DNA of 64,000 bases from Puccinellia tenuiflora. Lineage: Eukaryota > Streptophyta > Magnoliopsida > Poales > Poaceae. The stretch covers positions 1 through 64,000 of the forward strand of contig QRDG01000231.1 of assembly GCA_012064385.1 (NCBI GenBank). Reading direction: 5' to 3'. Of this stretch, positions 11,066 to 21,894 are shown piece after piece (position 1 is the first letter of the stretch; every line of letters begins with the position of its first letter). Below the pieces are notes generated by a model that saw only the letters and a list, made by a program, of their open reading frames with translations, was not told the DNA's origin and did not search any database. The position numbers and the translations under genes were made by a program.

Positions 11066-12428
11066 ATGGAATCGCGTGGCAAGCGGAAAGCAACCCAACC
11101 GGTGAAACAAAAGGAGGATGTGCCCGGGCCGAGTCTGAAGAAGGTATTGAAACAGAAGGAAGTTCTGCCTGGTCGTACTGCCAAGAAGGTTCCACCAAAA
11201 AAAGGTACCAAAGGGAAATGATTTCATGACCATGCGTTTGAAAGAATGGATTGAAAATAGGTTGACAGTAGACCCGTACTTAACACCAAGAGAGAAACTC
11301 CGTGATAGGCGTTTTTGGAATGAACAACAAGCAACCATATATAATGTTGTGATTGAGAAGAGGAGCAAGGAGATTGTAGAACAAAAGTCTGTGGATTTCA
11401 ATTATATTGAGGAGAATGCGCACCAATTTCCTAATCTTATTTCCGTATGTCAAAGCTTGGGATTTTATAAGATCATGGAATTCAATCATATGTACAATGT
11501 GGAGGTAGTTAAGCAATTTTATGCAACCATGTTTTTTGTTGAAGACAAGGAGAAGACGTTGAAATGGATGACCGGTGAGGAAATGTTTACTGCCCCCTTC
11601 ATCGACTTTGCCAAATCCATGGGGTACGAGGAACAATTCGAATCGGGACTGAGCATGCCATGTTATGGGAAAGGTGCTCCACCTAGTAAGAACTGTCTTA
11701 AGGGTCACTATCCGAAAGATTATCGTGGTGTTGGCAAAATCGTTGGGTTGAAGCACAGATACTACTACTTAATGAAGCTTCTCAATGTGACCATTTGTCC
11801 TAAGGGTGGCGACTTTGGCTTGATTCGAGGTCATGTCATTCAGCTCTTGTACCAAGGTCGTTATTGTGATGGCGAGATAGATGTCATGCAATGGATGTAC
11901 GAGACCATGAGACAAGTCGTAATAAAGCGACGGTCTCTATGTTATGGACCATACATCTACGCCTTCATCAAATATGTGAAGACCAATCGATATGAACGTA
12001 CGCCACCTCTTGTGGATTTGTTCCCGGAAGATGTTCCGCATCCGGCGTACCAACCTATGGTGAAACGCATAGAGTCCAAGACCAACTCCCCAACTCGCTC
12101 AAGACAAGTTCAGGTGGGTGAATCATCTAATGGAAGTGGACTACTCAACTACTTCACTTCATTGTGGTCTATGTGCAAGGACACGCATACGCGGGAGCAT
12201 AAGATGCATGCTCTTCAAAAAAAACATCTACGCGAGTTTCGGGAAGACCGTAGGCAACGTGGGTTCAACAATGTTCCTCATGATGGGCCCGACCTAAATG
12301 CAAGTGACATAGAAGATTTTGAGATGCCACCTCTCAATGAAGAAGACTTCTGCGGTTTTGTTGGTATGCCACCGCCATTTGCTGCAGATCACGAAGAGGG
12401 TGAGGAGTCCGGATCTAGTGAAGACTAG
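11066..12428 (+). CDS. Putative plant transposon protein (PF20167-like), one frameshift
   Basis: The likely start is the ATG at 11066 (MESRGKRKATQPVKQ), a lysine-rich head of about 50 residues. The frame then changes near a run of seven A at about 11198-11204 to the long ORF 11226-12428. The main part has the hallmarks of the 'putative plant transposon protein' domain: RRFWNEQQATIYNVVI, VDFNYIEEN, FYKIMEFNHMYNVEVVKQFY and WMTGEEMFT, with a Gly/His/Tyr-rich middle (YPKDYRGVGKIVGLKHRYYY). The C-terminus is acidic (HEEGEESGSSED). The biochemical function is unknown; such genes are found in grass mobile elements. Its 3' end faces the coiled-coil and transposase genes across a large inverted repeat. 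A lower-risk reading is that translation begins at 11226. Confidence 0.7.
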
Positions 12429-13283
12429 TTCTAGTGTTCATCTTGTGTAATAATATGTACTCTCAATTCGATGGATTTTGTAATTCGTACTCACCCTTAT
12501 GTGACTAGAGACCATCTATTTGTCAAACTTTGTGAACTCATGGATTTAAATATTTTCGGAGACCATCATTTGTATGGGTTGTGGTTAACTAAGTTTGGTT
12601 ATGTCGACAATTTGCTGAGAAAACAAACTTGTTCACTACTTCTGTCCAAGGAGAAAAATGCATGGCGCCTTGGCCGAAGGCGTCGTGGTCTTCAGCATGG
12701 CGCCCTAGCCCGAGGCGCCATGCTGTCGACATCCGGAGACTCTAGTCTAACTCCGGATGTACTCCGGCACCTAACAGAGACCAAGCCGGAGGCAGCCCCG
12801 GAGGCCAGTAGCATGGCGCCCTGCCCAAAGGCGCCATGTGTTCGTACACGACACCCTGTTTAAAGGCGCTATGCTCGTGGCCTCCGGGGCTAACTCCGGC
12901 TTGGTCTCTGTTAGGTGCCGGAGTACATCCGGAGTTAGACCAGAGTCTCCGGATGTCGACAGCATGGCGCCTCGGGCTAGGGCGCCATGCTGAAGACCAC
13001 GACGCCTTCGGCCAAGGCGCCATGCATTTTTCTCCTTGGACAGAAGTAGTGAACAAGTTTGTTTTCTCAGCAAATTGTCGACATAACCAAACTTAGTTAA
13101 CCACAACTCATAGAAATGATGGTCTCCCAAAATATTTAAATCCATGAGTTCATAAAGTTTGACAAGCCACATAAGGTTGAGTACGAATTACAAAATCCAT
13201 GAGTTTCACAATTTTGTTAAGCTATAAGGGCTAGTTCCGATTACAAGTTCACGACAACATCAAAATAGTTCCAATTACGAAAT
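12429..13283. repeat. Large inverted repeat (hairpin) between convergent MULE genes
   Basis: The arms are about 12470-12835 and 12845-13201. The outer end of the left arm, 'atggattttgtaattcgtac', is matched by 'gtacgaattacaaaatccat' ending at 13201. By eye the arms agree at about 95% of positions; the left arm has a short extra or altered stretch near 12505-12520. Each arm contains GGCGCC palindromes (12661-12722, 12964-13025) and Tccgga-rich segments. The centre lies near 12840 with essentially no spacer. The short ORFs across it are mirror images of one another, so I do not call them genes. Confidence 0.9.
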
Positions 13284-13745
13284 CTATTGAGTCGAACGGG
13301 GATATTTGCCCTTACGCTTGAATGAGTCCTGTTCACCTTCTTCTTCCTCTCTTGCACGGCTAGACCCCTCACGCTTAGTCACATCCCATGCAAGCCGAGC
13401 CTCATGAAGCACCTTCTTCTCAAATTCCCGCTCCTCCCTCTCTCTCCTTTCTTTTTCCACAAGTTGTGCCTTCCGCCATTTCTCCTCGAAGACCTGTTGA
13501 GCTAGTTTCCTCTGTGCCTTGGCTTTAGCAACAAGCCGTGCCTCCCTCTGAACAACCTCTATCCTTCCTTTGTAGTAGTCATCTATCCTAGCAAGACGAG
13601 CCTCTTCTTCCTTCCTCGCTTGTTCGGCTGCTTCCTTCTCCCTAACCTTCCTCGCAGCTTCCTTCCACCATCCCGGCCTCTCGCCTTCATCGTCCCTATC
13701 CTCATCCCACTTCCTTGTTGGCTTGTTGGGCTGAGACGCGGCCAT
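13284..13745 (-). CDS. Small charged coiled-coil protein of the MULE
   Basis: The ATG at 13745 (MAASQPNKPTRKWDEDRDDE) follows a good splice acceptor on the minus strand ('tgttatag|acatgg'). I therefore prefer this start over an in-frame ATG further upstream. The protein of about 153 residues is almost wholly Arg/Lys/Glu/Ala helix (for example KEAARKVREKEAAEQARKEE), predicting a long coiled coil, and ends KRKGKYPRSTQ. It lies about 110 bp downstream of the transposase stop on the same strand. It may be a separate gene or a 3' exon of the transposase transcript. It has no recognised family. A role like mudrB of maize MuDR is only an analogy. Confidence 0.55.
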   Translation of the reverse strand: MAASQPNKPTRKWDEDRDDEGERPGWWKEAARKVREKEAAEQARKEEEARLARIDDYYKGRIEVVQREARLVAKAKAQRKLAQQVFEEKWRKAQLVEKERREREEREFEKKVLHEARLAWDVTKREGSSRAREEEEGEQDSFKRKGKYPRSTQ

Positions 13746-16700
13746 GTCTATAACAATTGACAAGATAATAGTTAGTACAACAAATGTAATAATATATGAC
13801 ATAATTAACAATAGTGTAGTACGAAATAAATAATATCTTTACCTTACTGAGTGTACTTTCAAACTCTACCTCTACCTCTACCTCTACCTCTATTAGGAGA
13901 AATTCCTAGTAAAAAACGGAAACCACGCCGTCCTCCACCGCCACCACCATGATGATATCCTCCATGTCCTTCACCTCCGCCGCCACCACCACTACCGGCA
14001 TGATCATATCCTCCATGTGCTTCACCACCACTATGACCATCATTTGCATGTCCACCACCACCATTATTTGAACCACGCCTACCACCATTATTTGAACCAT
14101 GCCTACCACCATCATTTGACCCACCACGACCATAACTTGCACTTCCACTGCGACCATGGCTTGAATTCCCACCTTGTTGATGTGTGCTTGCGCCACGAGC
14201 ATGGCTTCCACCATCGTCATGGTTTGTACCAGGTTGTTCACTTGTACTTCCACCACGACTATGGCTTCTATGTCGTCGACTTGTACTTCCACCTCCTTGA
14301 CGACTACTTCCAGCAATATCTCCCCTTGATTTTTTTCTTGTACTCCCTTGTTCATGACTTGTACTTGCACCGAATTCATGTTGGCTTGTTCGAGGCTCTT
14401 GAAAATGGTAGTTGCCCCATTCATGAAAACCACCATCCCAATCATCCATGTCACCTCTAAAGCGCTTCGTATGACGTCTTCCTAGTTTTGAGACCTTCAT
14501 ATCCGGATCAGGGTAAAGTGCCGGTCCGTCATATTCTGGCCAAACTGACTGGTCTAGGAAGGGTTCGAACCTTCCGGACCATGTGGCGTGAACTGTTGTA
14601 ATTGCATACTCATCCAACCTAATATTGTCTGAAAATTCATAACCCACACGTCTTACGCGTCCTGCCGCCATAAGGTGTGAACATGGGAGATGGTACACTG
14701 TTGGTCTCACACATGAACACTCGCCTGCCCTTAGGTGAACCTTGAACGACCCTCCTCCGAACTGCACACCCCCTTGGGTGATCCCCCCGGGTTCGTTGAC
14801 CTGATATATCAAATCCGTACTATTGAATTCTTCCACAACTTGCGTGTCTGCCTTTCTAGTCTGATATTCAATCCAATCGTCAAACTTTGGTGCATATTTG
14901 TATGCTTGATCGTCGGCTGGCGACATTTGCTCAGCCGTTACTTCACTATATTTCAGAAAGTACGCATTCAACTTCGTGAAGGTATATTCGACGATTGCAG
15001 TAACTGGCAATGCACGCACACCCTTTATCACGTTGTTAAAACATTCGGCCATATTGCTTGTCATCGCCCCGTACCTCATGCCTTGATAGTCATAAGCCCG
15101 TGCCCACTTATTCCTTTCCTCGAAGTTCCTATTAAGAAACTCTTTACCTCCAACGGATGCAAGACTGAAGATCTTGTCATACAATTTCTTGAAATGACGA
15201 TGTGTGAACGCGAGACAACAATCCTGAAGCTCGTCAGCTAACTCCTTACTTGCACATGCCCTATAGAAGTTAGAGACGAAATGACGCATACACCACCGAT
15301 GGTGCACACGACCATATCCCGGAATAGAAATATCCACCGCGTTTAGTATCCCTTGGTGTCGATCCGATATGATGCAGACCTCTCTTCCCGGTCCAACTAC
15401 CTTCGTTCTCACTAGGCGAAGGAACCACTCCCAATTGACATTGTTTTCCGCTGACGCCAAAGCGAATGCCATAGGTACCAATCTGTTGCCACCGTCATGC
15501 GCTATGGCGACCAACATTGTGCCCCTGAACTTGCCAGTCAGAAAAGTTCCATCGACGGCCATTACCGGCCTACAATGTTTAAAAGCCTTTATGGACACAC
15601 CAAATGCCCAAAACGCGCGTCCAAATACACGTACTTCTTCACCGTTGTGCTTTGTAACTTTATTGTCCATGGGCTCAACCACATAGACCATATCCGGGTT
15701 TGTAGCCTTCATCGCACCCAAAACAAGAGGGAGACGGTTGTATGATTCTTCCCAATCACCATACAATATTTTGAAGGCGGCTTGCTTGGCCTTCCATGCC
15801 TTGCCGTACTGCACCGTGTATCCGTAAAGCCCGTGGACATAACTGATGACGCTCTTAATTGGGCATGTCGGTAAGATCTTTATGGTATGGGTAATTTGAT
15901 GGCCTATAAACTCGAAGGTCAATTAACGGTGATCATTCTTAGCGTTCGCCTTGTCTACATTCTTGGGACGACATCTGTGTGTGAGAACACTATTGGTAAG
16001 CTTCCATTGAGGTCCCCCTTTCCCATCTTTCACAGGTCCACCTTTCAAAGGTCTTGCACGGACAATCCACGGACAGTTGTTGAAGTCCTCACATCTGACC
16101 GTGTAACGCACACTCTCGTTTGAGTGCCTCACAACGAATGGTCGATGATGCTTCACCGCGTAGTCCTTAAGCCAGTTTTGAAGTTCTTCCAAATTCTGGA
16201 AAATGGTTCCTTTACCAACCCCATGGTTGTCTAGATTGGTTTCTTTCTTGGAATATGGCCTTGGACCTAGAATATCACTTGTGCCACCATCCACAATTGC
16301 CTTATCTGCAAGACTTACATCAGCAAACAATGAAGTCCGGTGATCCCGACCAAATGCCCGCATAAATGCTCTTGCTTCCTTAGCCGTCAGTCCATCCTCA
16401 TCTATTTCTTCCTCTGGGCCTTCGTCCTCCGAGTCAATTGCGTATGATCGGGCATATGGGGTGTCATGATCCATGTCCGATTCGTAGCAATTAGCTTCCA
16501 CATCTCCAACATCATGGTTATGGAGATAAGCTTCCGTTTCATGACCCTGACCATCATCGCCCGTATACTCGTCATCATCGGACTCATCACCCTCCATGGA
16601 TGCTTGATGACAGTCATAATGGTTATTGAAGACCGGGCTCATAGGTTGGGTCATTGGGGGTTGGCTCATTGTTGTGTCATACTCTTCAGGCTCCGGATCT

Positions 16701-16999
16701 ACACGTGCCTCATCGTGTCGACCCGGGATACTAGTATCACTTGCGGATGCTTGCTGATTCAAGTCAATGTGTCCTCGATCACGAACCATCCTTCTGGCAA
16801 ATAACTCAAGAGATTTGTCTTGTGAGTTCAAAACAACCTCCTTGTATGCTTGCCATCGATTTTCGTTGTCCAGAGGCATCATTTTCCACCGAATGTAATG
16901 ATCAAACCCAACATTATATCTTCCTTTCAATTCAACTACATCACTCTTCTCCATCCAATTCAACTCACTTCGGACCTTCTCACTACTAGGGAAATGGTC

Positions 17000-17240
17000 A
17001 TTAGTGGCGCACCATTATTGGATTTCTGTGGCGCATCCAGGAAATGGGGGGATGCGCCACAGAAGTCTCGCCACTAAAATATAATTCTGTGGCGCATCCC
17101 CACAGTGCGCCACAGAAATACCGAGATTCTGTGGCGCACGAGAAAAAGTGCGCCACAGAAATATTTCTGTGGCGCATCAGCCACCAATGCGCCACAGAAC
17201 TATATGCGCCACAGAAAAATAAAAAGATGCGCCACAGAAT
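17000..17240. repeat. Left subterminal repeats of the nested CACTA
   Basis: About ten copies of a 13-base motif, gtggcgca with its ttct lead, occur in both orientations, paired as hairpins of roughly 30-45 bp. In En/Spm-type elements, subterminal motifs bind the TNPA protein (family knowledge); the binding role here is inferred. Confidence 0.8.
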
Positions 17241-17517
17241 AATTTAAATGTATTTTCAGTTTTCTGCTGCCTGCTGTACAAATACCGGTATATTACAGAA
17301 AATACAGGTATATTGCAGGAAACAGAAAATACAGGTATATCACATTACTTAGAGCCCGAGATACACAATTTTTACACAAGTATGATCCAAAAGTTCATCG
17401 TGTCACACAATAATTACAAGTGCCGAATTTTTAACATCGTTTTACACATTACAAAGGAATAGGTCACACCGCCTAACTATGATCCGTGATGATGGTGAGG
17501 AAGAGCGGGGAGGATGA

Positions 17518-18635
17518 TCATGGATCCTTCTTCTTTGTCGGTGCCGGTAACGGTTTGCAGCCCTCTTTCGTCATCCATGTCCTGGTGTCCAACTAAGCCT
17601 CTAGGATTTCTTCGATCTCCCTCTTAGGCAACCCTGTAGATGGATTGGGATATAAATAGATTGATTAATAATACAAATCTAAGTGGACAAGTCTACAATA
17701 AAGAAAACAAAGAAGCACTTATTGCTACCTCTGACGTTGTGTAAGGACCCCCGATGATTGGTGACATCTTCGACGATGATTCGTGATAACTGCACCTGGA
17801 TGCGATGGAAGTCTTCTCTAAGATCGGCATCGGTGATCGCCCCCAAACATTTGGTCCATTCTTGGAGGCTAGATGGCAACTTCAATTTCTCAGTATCCCG
17901 GACAAACCCTTTAAGGTGATGGAGGGCGTAGAAGGCCTCCTTCACGCTGCCAGACTTCTGCTTGATGCAGCAGAACTCGGTCACATGCTTGAACCGGTGT
18001 GTGCCGTCATTGCTCAAAACTTGTTGCTTCTTTTCGAAGGGGCCTCCCTTTTTGGCGTAGCCCTCAAGAGCCTCATCGAGAACACCCTTTAACTTGGTGT
18101 AGTCTTTCTTCATATCCAAACTCCCCGAGTCGAGATAAGTGGCACTGGACCACCTCGGGTTCAGGACGTCGCGCAAAGCCTTATTGGCCGTGCTTCTGAT
18201 GTCCTTCGTGTTGATGGACACGCTTTCCCGGAGGATGCACCCTAGTTGCATGCTGTACCCTTTGGCAGTGGACTCAGGCGCCACTGGCAGGCCACTTGGC
18301 GTGACCTCGGTGAAATGGTCTGTGATGTTGGCGAGCACTTGAGGTGTCCTATCCCTCCTTTCCTTATTCTGCTTCGGAGCGGTCGGGTCGACACCACCAT
18401 CCGTGTGGTCGCCGCCATCAGTGGTGTCATCCTCATGGCCGCCACTAGCAGCTCCATCGGTGGTTTCGGCGTCGTCGCCCTCCAGGGCGTCTTGCTCATC
18501 GTCAGCACGGTCGCCACTAGCAGCTCCGGCGGCGGCCTCCTCCAACTCTTGGGACGCTTCCCAGAATGACTTGTTGGCGTCTCTAGCTATTTCTTCGACG
18601 CTCATCTTCTTAGAAGGTCCCGCGGAGTCCGACAT
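17518..18635 (-). pseudogene. CACTA accessory protein gene, two exons, one nonsense codon
   Basis: Exon 1 is 17729-18635 (start MSDSAGPSKKMSVEEIARDA) and exon 2 17518-17633. The splice ('cagag|gtagc' to 'ctacag|gg') gives the continuous reading GLPKREIEEILEA. The N-terminal third is acidic and Ala/Asp/Gly-rich with repeated TTDG/GGHEDD motifs; the rest is a globular helical domain (for example CILRESVSINTKDIRSTANK) with a lysine-rich end PTKKKDP. In exon 2 a TAG (17593-17595) interrupts the frame where a CAG glutamine would fit. No family could be named. Position and orientation suggest the second gene of a CACTA element (TNPA/TNP1-like role), but no Transposase_24 motif was seen. Confidence 0.55.
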
Positions 18636-18740
18636 GTTTGCACTTAATTAAAAAAAGACAAAAAGTTAGTACAACAGAAATATAAGAAAAAAAATCAATT
18701 AATTAAGTACTAGGATACCCCGGCCCATGCATTAGTCGCA

Positions 18741-18832
18741 ATACCCCATATGTCCCTTTTTTAGCAGAGTCATGCCAAAATTCACGAAAAATTTCGGCAT
18801 GACCTTTGCTAAAAAAGGGACATATGGAGTAC
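18741..18832. repeat. Foldback repeat inside the CACTA element
   Basis: The left arm 18741-18782 contains 'tatgtcccttttttagcag' and the right arm 18789-18832 contains 'ttgctaaaaaagggacata'. Arms of about 42 nt are separated by about 6 nt, with only a few mismatches. Confidence 0.85.
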
Positions 18833-18839
18833 CCGAATT

Positions 18840-19660
18840 TGCCGGAACGGAAGTTAATCAACGTTCCGGCAATCTCAAGGGCCTCTCGGGGTACCTGCAA
18901 TCATTTCACAAAAAATCCACATCTCCGGCCGGCATCTCCACGACACGATGGTCGGAGCACAAACAACCACAACAATCTCCACGACACGATGGTCAGAGCA
19001 CAACAACCACGACACGATGGTCGTGGACACATATCCTCATGCACATATACATCACCACATCCACATCCACATCGAGGGAGAGAGGAACTACCTCGGGTAG
19101 GGAAGGGAGGCTCGGGTCCGAGATCGGCGTGGTGGAGGTGCTCCTCGTGGCGCTGCAATAAATTAACAAAACCATGATTTAGCAATTAACATAGTGGCAG
19201 TAGTACACCATAGCAATTAACATAGTGGCAGTAGCAATTTTTTTACAAGAAAAGCATTAGCAACTATGCATCAAGCAACTAGAGCATTAGCAACTATGCA
19301 GCAAGCAACTAGAGCAAGCAAGCAACATAGTGGCAGTAGCAAGCAACAAAAAAAGTACCAATAGCACTAGCACTAACCTAGCACTAACAGCAAGCAACTA
19401 TGCACTAACCTAGAACTAGCAACTATGCACTAACCTAAACATCTACTGCATTTTTCCATATAACAACATGTATCAAGCACCTAGCACTAACTTAAACATC
19501 TACTGCATGCACTAACATTTTTTTTTTCTCAATTTTTTCATCTCAACTAACAGCAACCAGCACTAAAAGCAATTATCAGCAACGCTACTAGCAATCAACA
19601 ACAGAAATCAAACAGCCAAACAACTTGGGTGTAGCAGTTCGGTAGGGGAATTTCTACAAA
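18840..19660. repeat. Degenerate short repeats in the CACTA interior
   Basis: 18940-19030 repeats 'cacgacacgatggtc' three to four times. 19180-19560 is a loose minisatellite of 'agcaactatgca', 'gcactaacct' and 'catagtggcagtag' phrases. No gene is seen. 19660-20040 is GC-rich and may be the promoter/leader side of the minus-strand CACTA gene. Confidence 0.5.
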
Positions 19661-20074
19661 CACCTTGGGTGCAGCAGTTCGGTAGGGGAGGGAGGAGGGG
19701 GAAAGGAAGCACCTCGGGGAGGGGAGGGAGGGGAGGTTGTCGAGCGCGGTGTAGAGGTCGTCGCCGGTGTGGAGGGAAGGGAGGTGCGAGGGTGGGAGGT
19801 CTTCGTCGGCGGCGCCACGCGGGGGCCGAGTGTGCGGTTCGGGCAGGGGCGGTGCGGGCGTGGCGGTGGAGGTGCTCCTGGCCGTCAGTGGCGGGGCAGG
19901 TCGAGCGCGGTGGAGTGGCGGCGAGGACGTGCGGTGGTCGTCGAGCGCGCGGGCGGGAGCTGCCGGCGGCGAGGACGCGGTGGTGGTCGTCTCGAGCGCG
20001 CGAAAATTTGGGACTTAGCCGTTTTCGCGATGTGAGGGAGGCGCGTTGGCGGACCCACATGTAAGTGGGCGCGA

Positions 20075-21245
20075 TAGAATTCTGTGGCGCACCGCGGGAA
20101 GGGTGTGCCACAGAAAGGAAGGATTCTGTGGCGCACCGCGGGAAGGGTGCGCCACACAAAGGAAGGATTCTGTGGCGCACTGTTGGAGGGGTGCGCCACA
20201 GAAATGCGCGATATTTTTTTTCTTTTCAAAAAATAAAGTTTTGGTTAAATTTAAAGAAAGAACACACACATATTTGTTAATATTTTTAAAGAAAGAATAG
20301 ACACCTTTAGTAGGTATAATACAAAAAAAATTGGTTAAATTTAAAGAAAGAACACACACATATTTGTTATTCTTTTTAATGATATTTTTTTCTTTTCAAA
20401 AAATAAAGTTTTGGTTAAATTTAAAGAAAGAACACACACATATTTGTTAATATTTTTAAAGAAAGAATAGACACCTTTAGTAGGTATAATACAAAAAAAA
20501 TTGGTTAAATTTAAAGAAAGAACACACACATATTTGTTATTCTTTTTAATGATATTTTTTTCTTTTCAAAAAATAAAGTTTTGGTTAAATTTAAAGAAAG
20601 AACACACACATATTTGTTAATATTTTTAAAGAAAGAATATACACCTTTAGTAGGTATAATACAAAAAAAATTGGTTAAATTTAAAGAAAGAACACACACA
20701 TATTTGTTATTCTTTTTAATGATATTTTTTTTCTTTTCAAAAAAAAAGTTTTGGTTAAATTTAAAGAAAGAACACACACATATTTGTTAATATTTTTAAA
20801 GAAAGAATAGACATCTTTAGTATGTATAATACTAAAATTCATATGCTGCCACACTTTTGAATTTCTGCACAGGAGTTCTGTGGCGCATCTGTGGCGCACG
20901 CCGCTGGATGCGCCACACAAATGGCTCCTTCAATTTTTTGTGCCGGGGCCCACCCTTATTTCTGTGGCGCATAGGTGCAGCTGCGCCACAGAAACAAATT
21001 TGTTTGTGGCGCATCCATCGCCATGCGCCACAGAAAAGGTGTGGTAGGATGCAATACAGCCGTGGGTTGTGGGGCCCACTCGTTTTCTGTGGCGCATGTA
21101 CACTCGTGCGCCACAGAATAACACATTTCAGTGGCGCACCTCTTATATATGCGCCACAAAAAGGAAAGTATTTCTGTGGCGCACCTACAGAGATGCGCCA
21201 CAGAATATATTCTGTGGCGCACGTCAACTTTGGTGCGCCACAGAA
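20075..21245. repeat. Right subterminal repeats of the nested CACTA
   Basis: The gtggcgca/tgcgccac motif pairs are concentrated at 20079-20205 and 20878-21245, interrupted by the 170-bp tandem array. Each pair brackets 10-30 bases of variable spacer. Confidence 0.8.
20206..20835. repeat. 170-bp tandem repeat, about 3.6 copies
   Basis: The landmark 'aaataaagttttggttaaat' recurs at 20231, 20401, 20571 and 20741 (the last with a 1-base change), a period of 170 bp. Inside each unit the phrase 'aaatttaaagaaagaacaca' occurs twice, so each unit is itself built from two related halves. Copies are nearly identical, implying recent amplification. Confidence 0.92.
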
Positions 21246-21409
21246 TAGCTATCCACCTATAGCTAGTTTCCTAGTAGTGTCTCCATAACATCGACAAAGC
21301 TAGGACTACTCTCAAACACCATCACTATCTCCTCCGGATCGACATAATCAACATCTCCTTTCATAAAAGCCGCAAAGTCCACATGATGAACATTCACGAT
21401 TCTCGACAT

Positions 21410-21744
21410 CTAATAATACAAAACAATAAAAAATATCCATCACAACCAAATACCAAACCATACCATACTAATCTAGGGTTGCAAATTTCTAGGGTTAGGG
21501 TTTGGGTCAACCAAATCCCTCACCATACCATACAAATTTAGGGTTACAAATTTCTAGGGTTAGGGTTTGGGTGAACCAAATCCCTCACCATACCATACAA
21601 ATACTTAATCCTACACTTCCATAACAAACATATAAGGTCAAAGAAAAACAAAATCTACACAACTTAGGGTTTCCAAATAGATGCAAAAACAACCAAATGT
21701 CAAGATTTAAATTGGACAAAAACGAGAAGAACGGAGGAGATTAC
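21410..21744 (-). other. 5'-leader intron of the MULE transposase gene
   Basis: On the minus strand the donor is 'cttcaag|gtaatc' at 21744 and the acceptor 'ttattag|' ends directly at the ATG (21409). Inside, a segment of about 65 bp is duplicated (about 21476-21540 and 21541-21602), each copy carrying 'ctagggttagggtttggg'. Confidence 0.6.
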
Positions 21745-21894
21745 CTTGAAGGATCAAAGGGAAACGAAATCCACGGAGAAAACCCTCCGATTTGGAGGGC
21801 AATAGATAGGGCGACGGGTGGGAATGGCTCTTCTTCGAGCTGGGAGAGTGGAAATGAATGGGGATAGCCTCCACAGGGCCGCTGTGGCGGCTGA

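Larger units (their letters stand above)
16981..21279. mobile_element. CACTA element nested in the MULE transposase
   Basis: The ends are 'cactactagggaaa' and 'tttcctagtagtg' (CACTA-type inverted ends), flanked by the 3-bp duplication tct (16978-16980 and 21280-21282). Subterminal regions are packed with 'ttctgtggcgca...tgcgccacagaa' palindromes. It encodes one recognisable accessory gene (17518-18635) but no TNP2-type transposase, so it needs help in trans. The interior also holds a foldback, minisatellites and a 170-bp tandem repeat. Confidence 0.93.
13859..21409 (-). pseudogene. mudrA-type MULE transposase, interrupted by a CACTA element
   Basis: The coding sequence starts at ATG 21409 (MSRIVNVHHVDFAAFMKGD), runs to 21280, is interrupted by the CACTA element (16981-21279), and resumes at 16980 to the stop at 13859. 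Skipping the CACTA and one duplicated TCT leaves the frame continuous (VMEKVRSELNW). Domains: an acidic N-terminal third; a MuDR DNA-binding zinc-finger region (FVVRHSNESVRYTVRCEDFN, CPW, HRC); the MULE catalytic core with AVDGTFLTGKFRG, CIISDRHQGI and NMAECFNNVIKGV giving the DDE residues; a SWIM zinc finger (ECSCVRPTVYHLPCSHLMA); and a Gly/Ser/His-rich tail ending in GRGRGRGRV. One in-frame TAA at 15923-15925 sits where a glutamine is expected before LTFEFIG. It cuts and re-inserts DNA at terminal inverted repeats when intact; here it has two lesions. Confidence 0.85.

Noticed and set aside
12471..13172. Pair of near-identical ORFs (MDLN...; SLLLSKEKNAWRLG)
   Set aside because: They are mirror copies from the two arms of the inverted repeat, not genes.
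14017..14460. His/Tyr-rich plus-strand ORF
   Set aside because: Antisense of the transposase's Gly/Ser/His-rich tail.
21476..21602. Telomere-like 'agggttagggtttgggt' sequence
   Set aside because: Only two short irregular copies inside a direct repeat of a leader intron; not a telomeric array.
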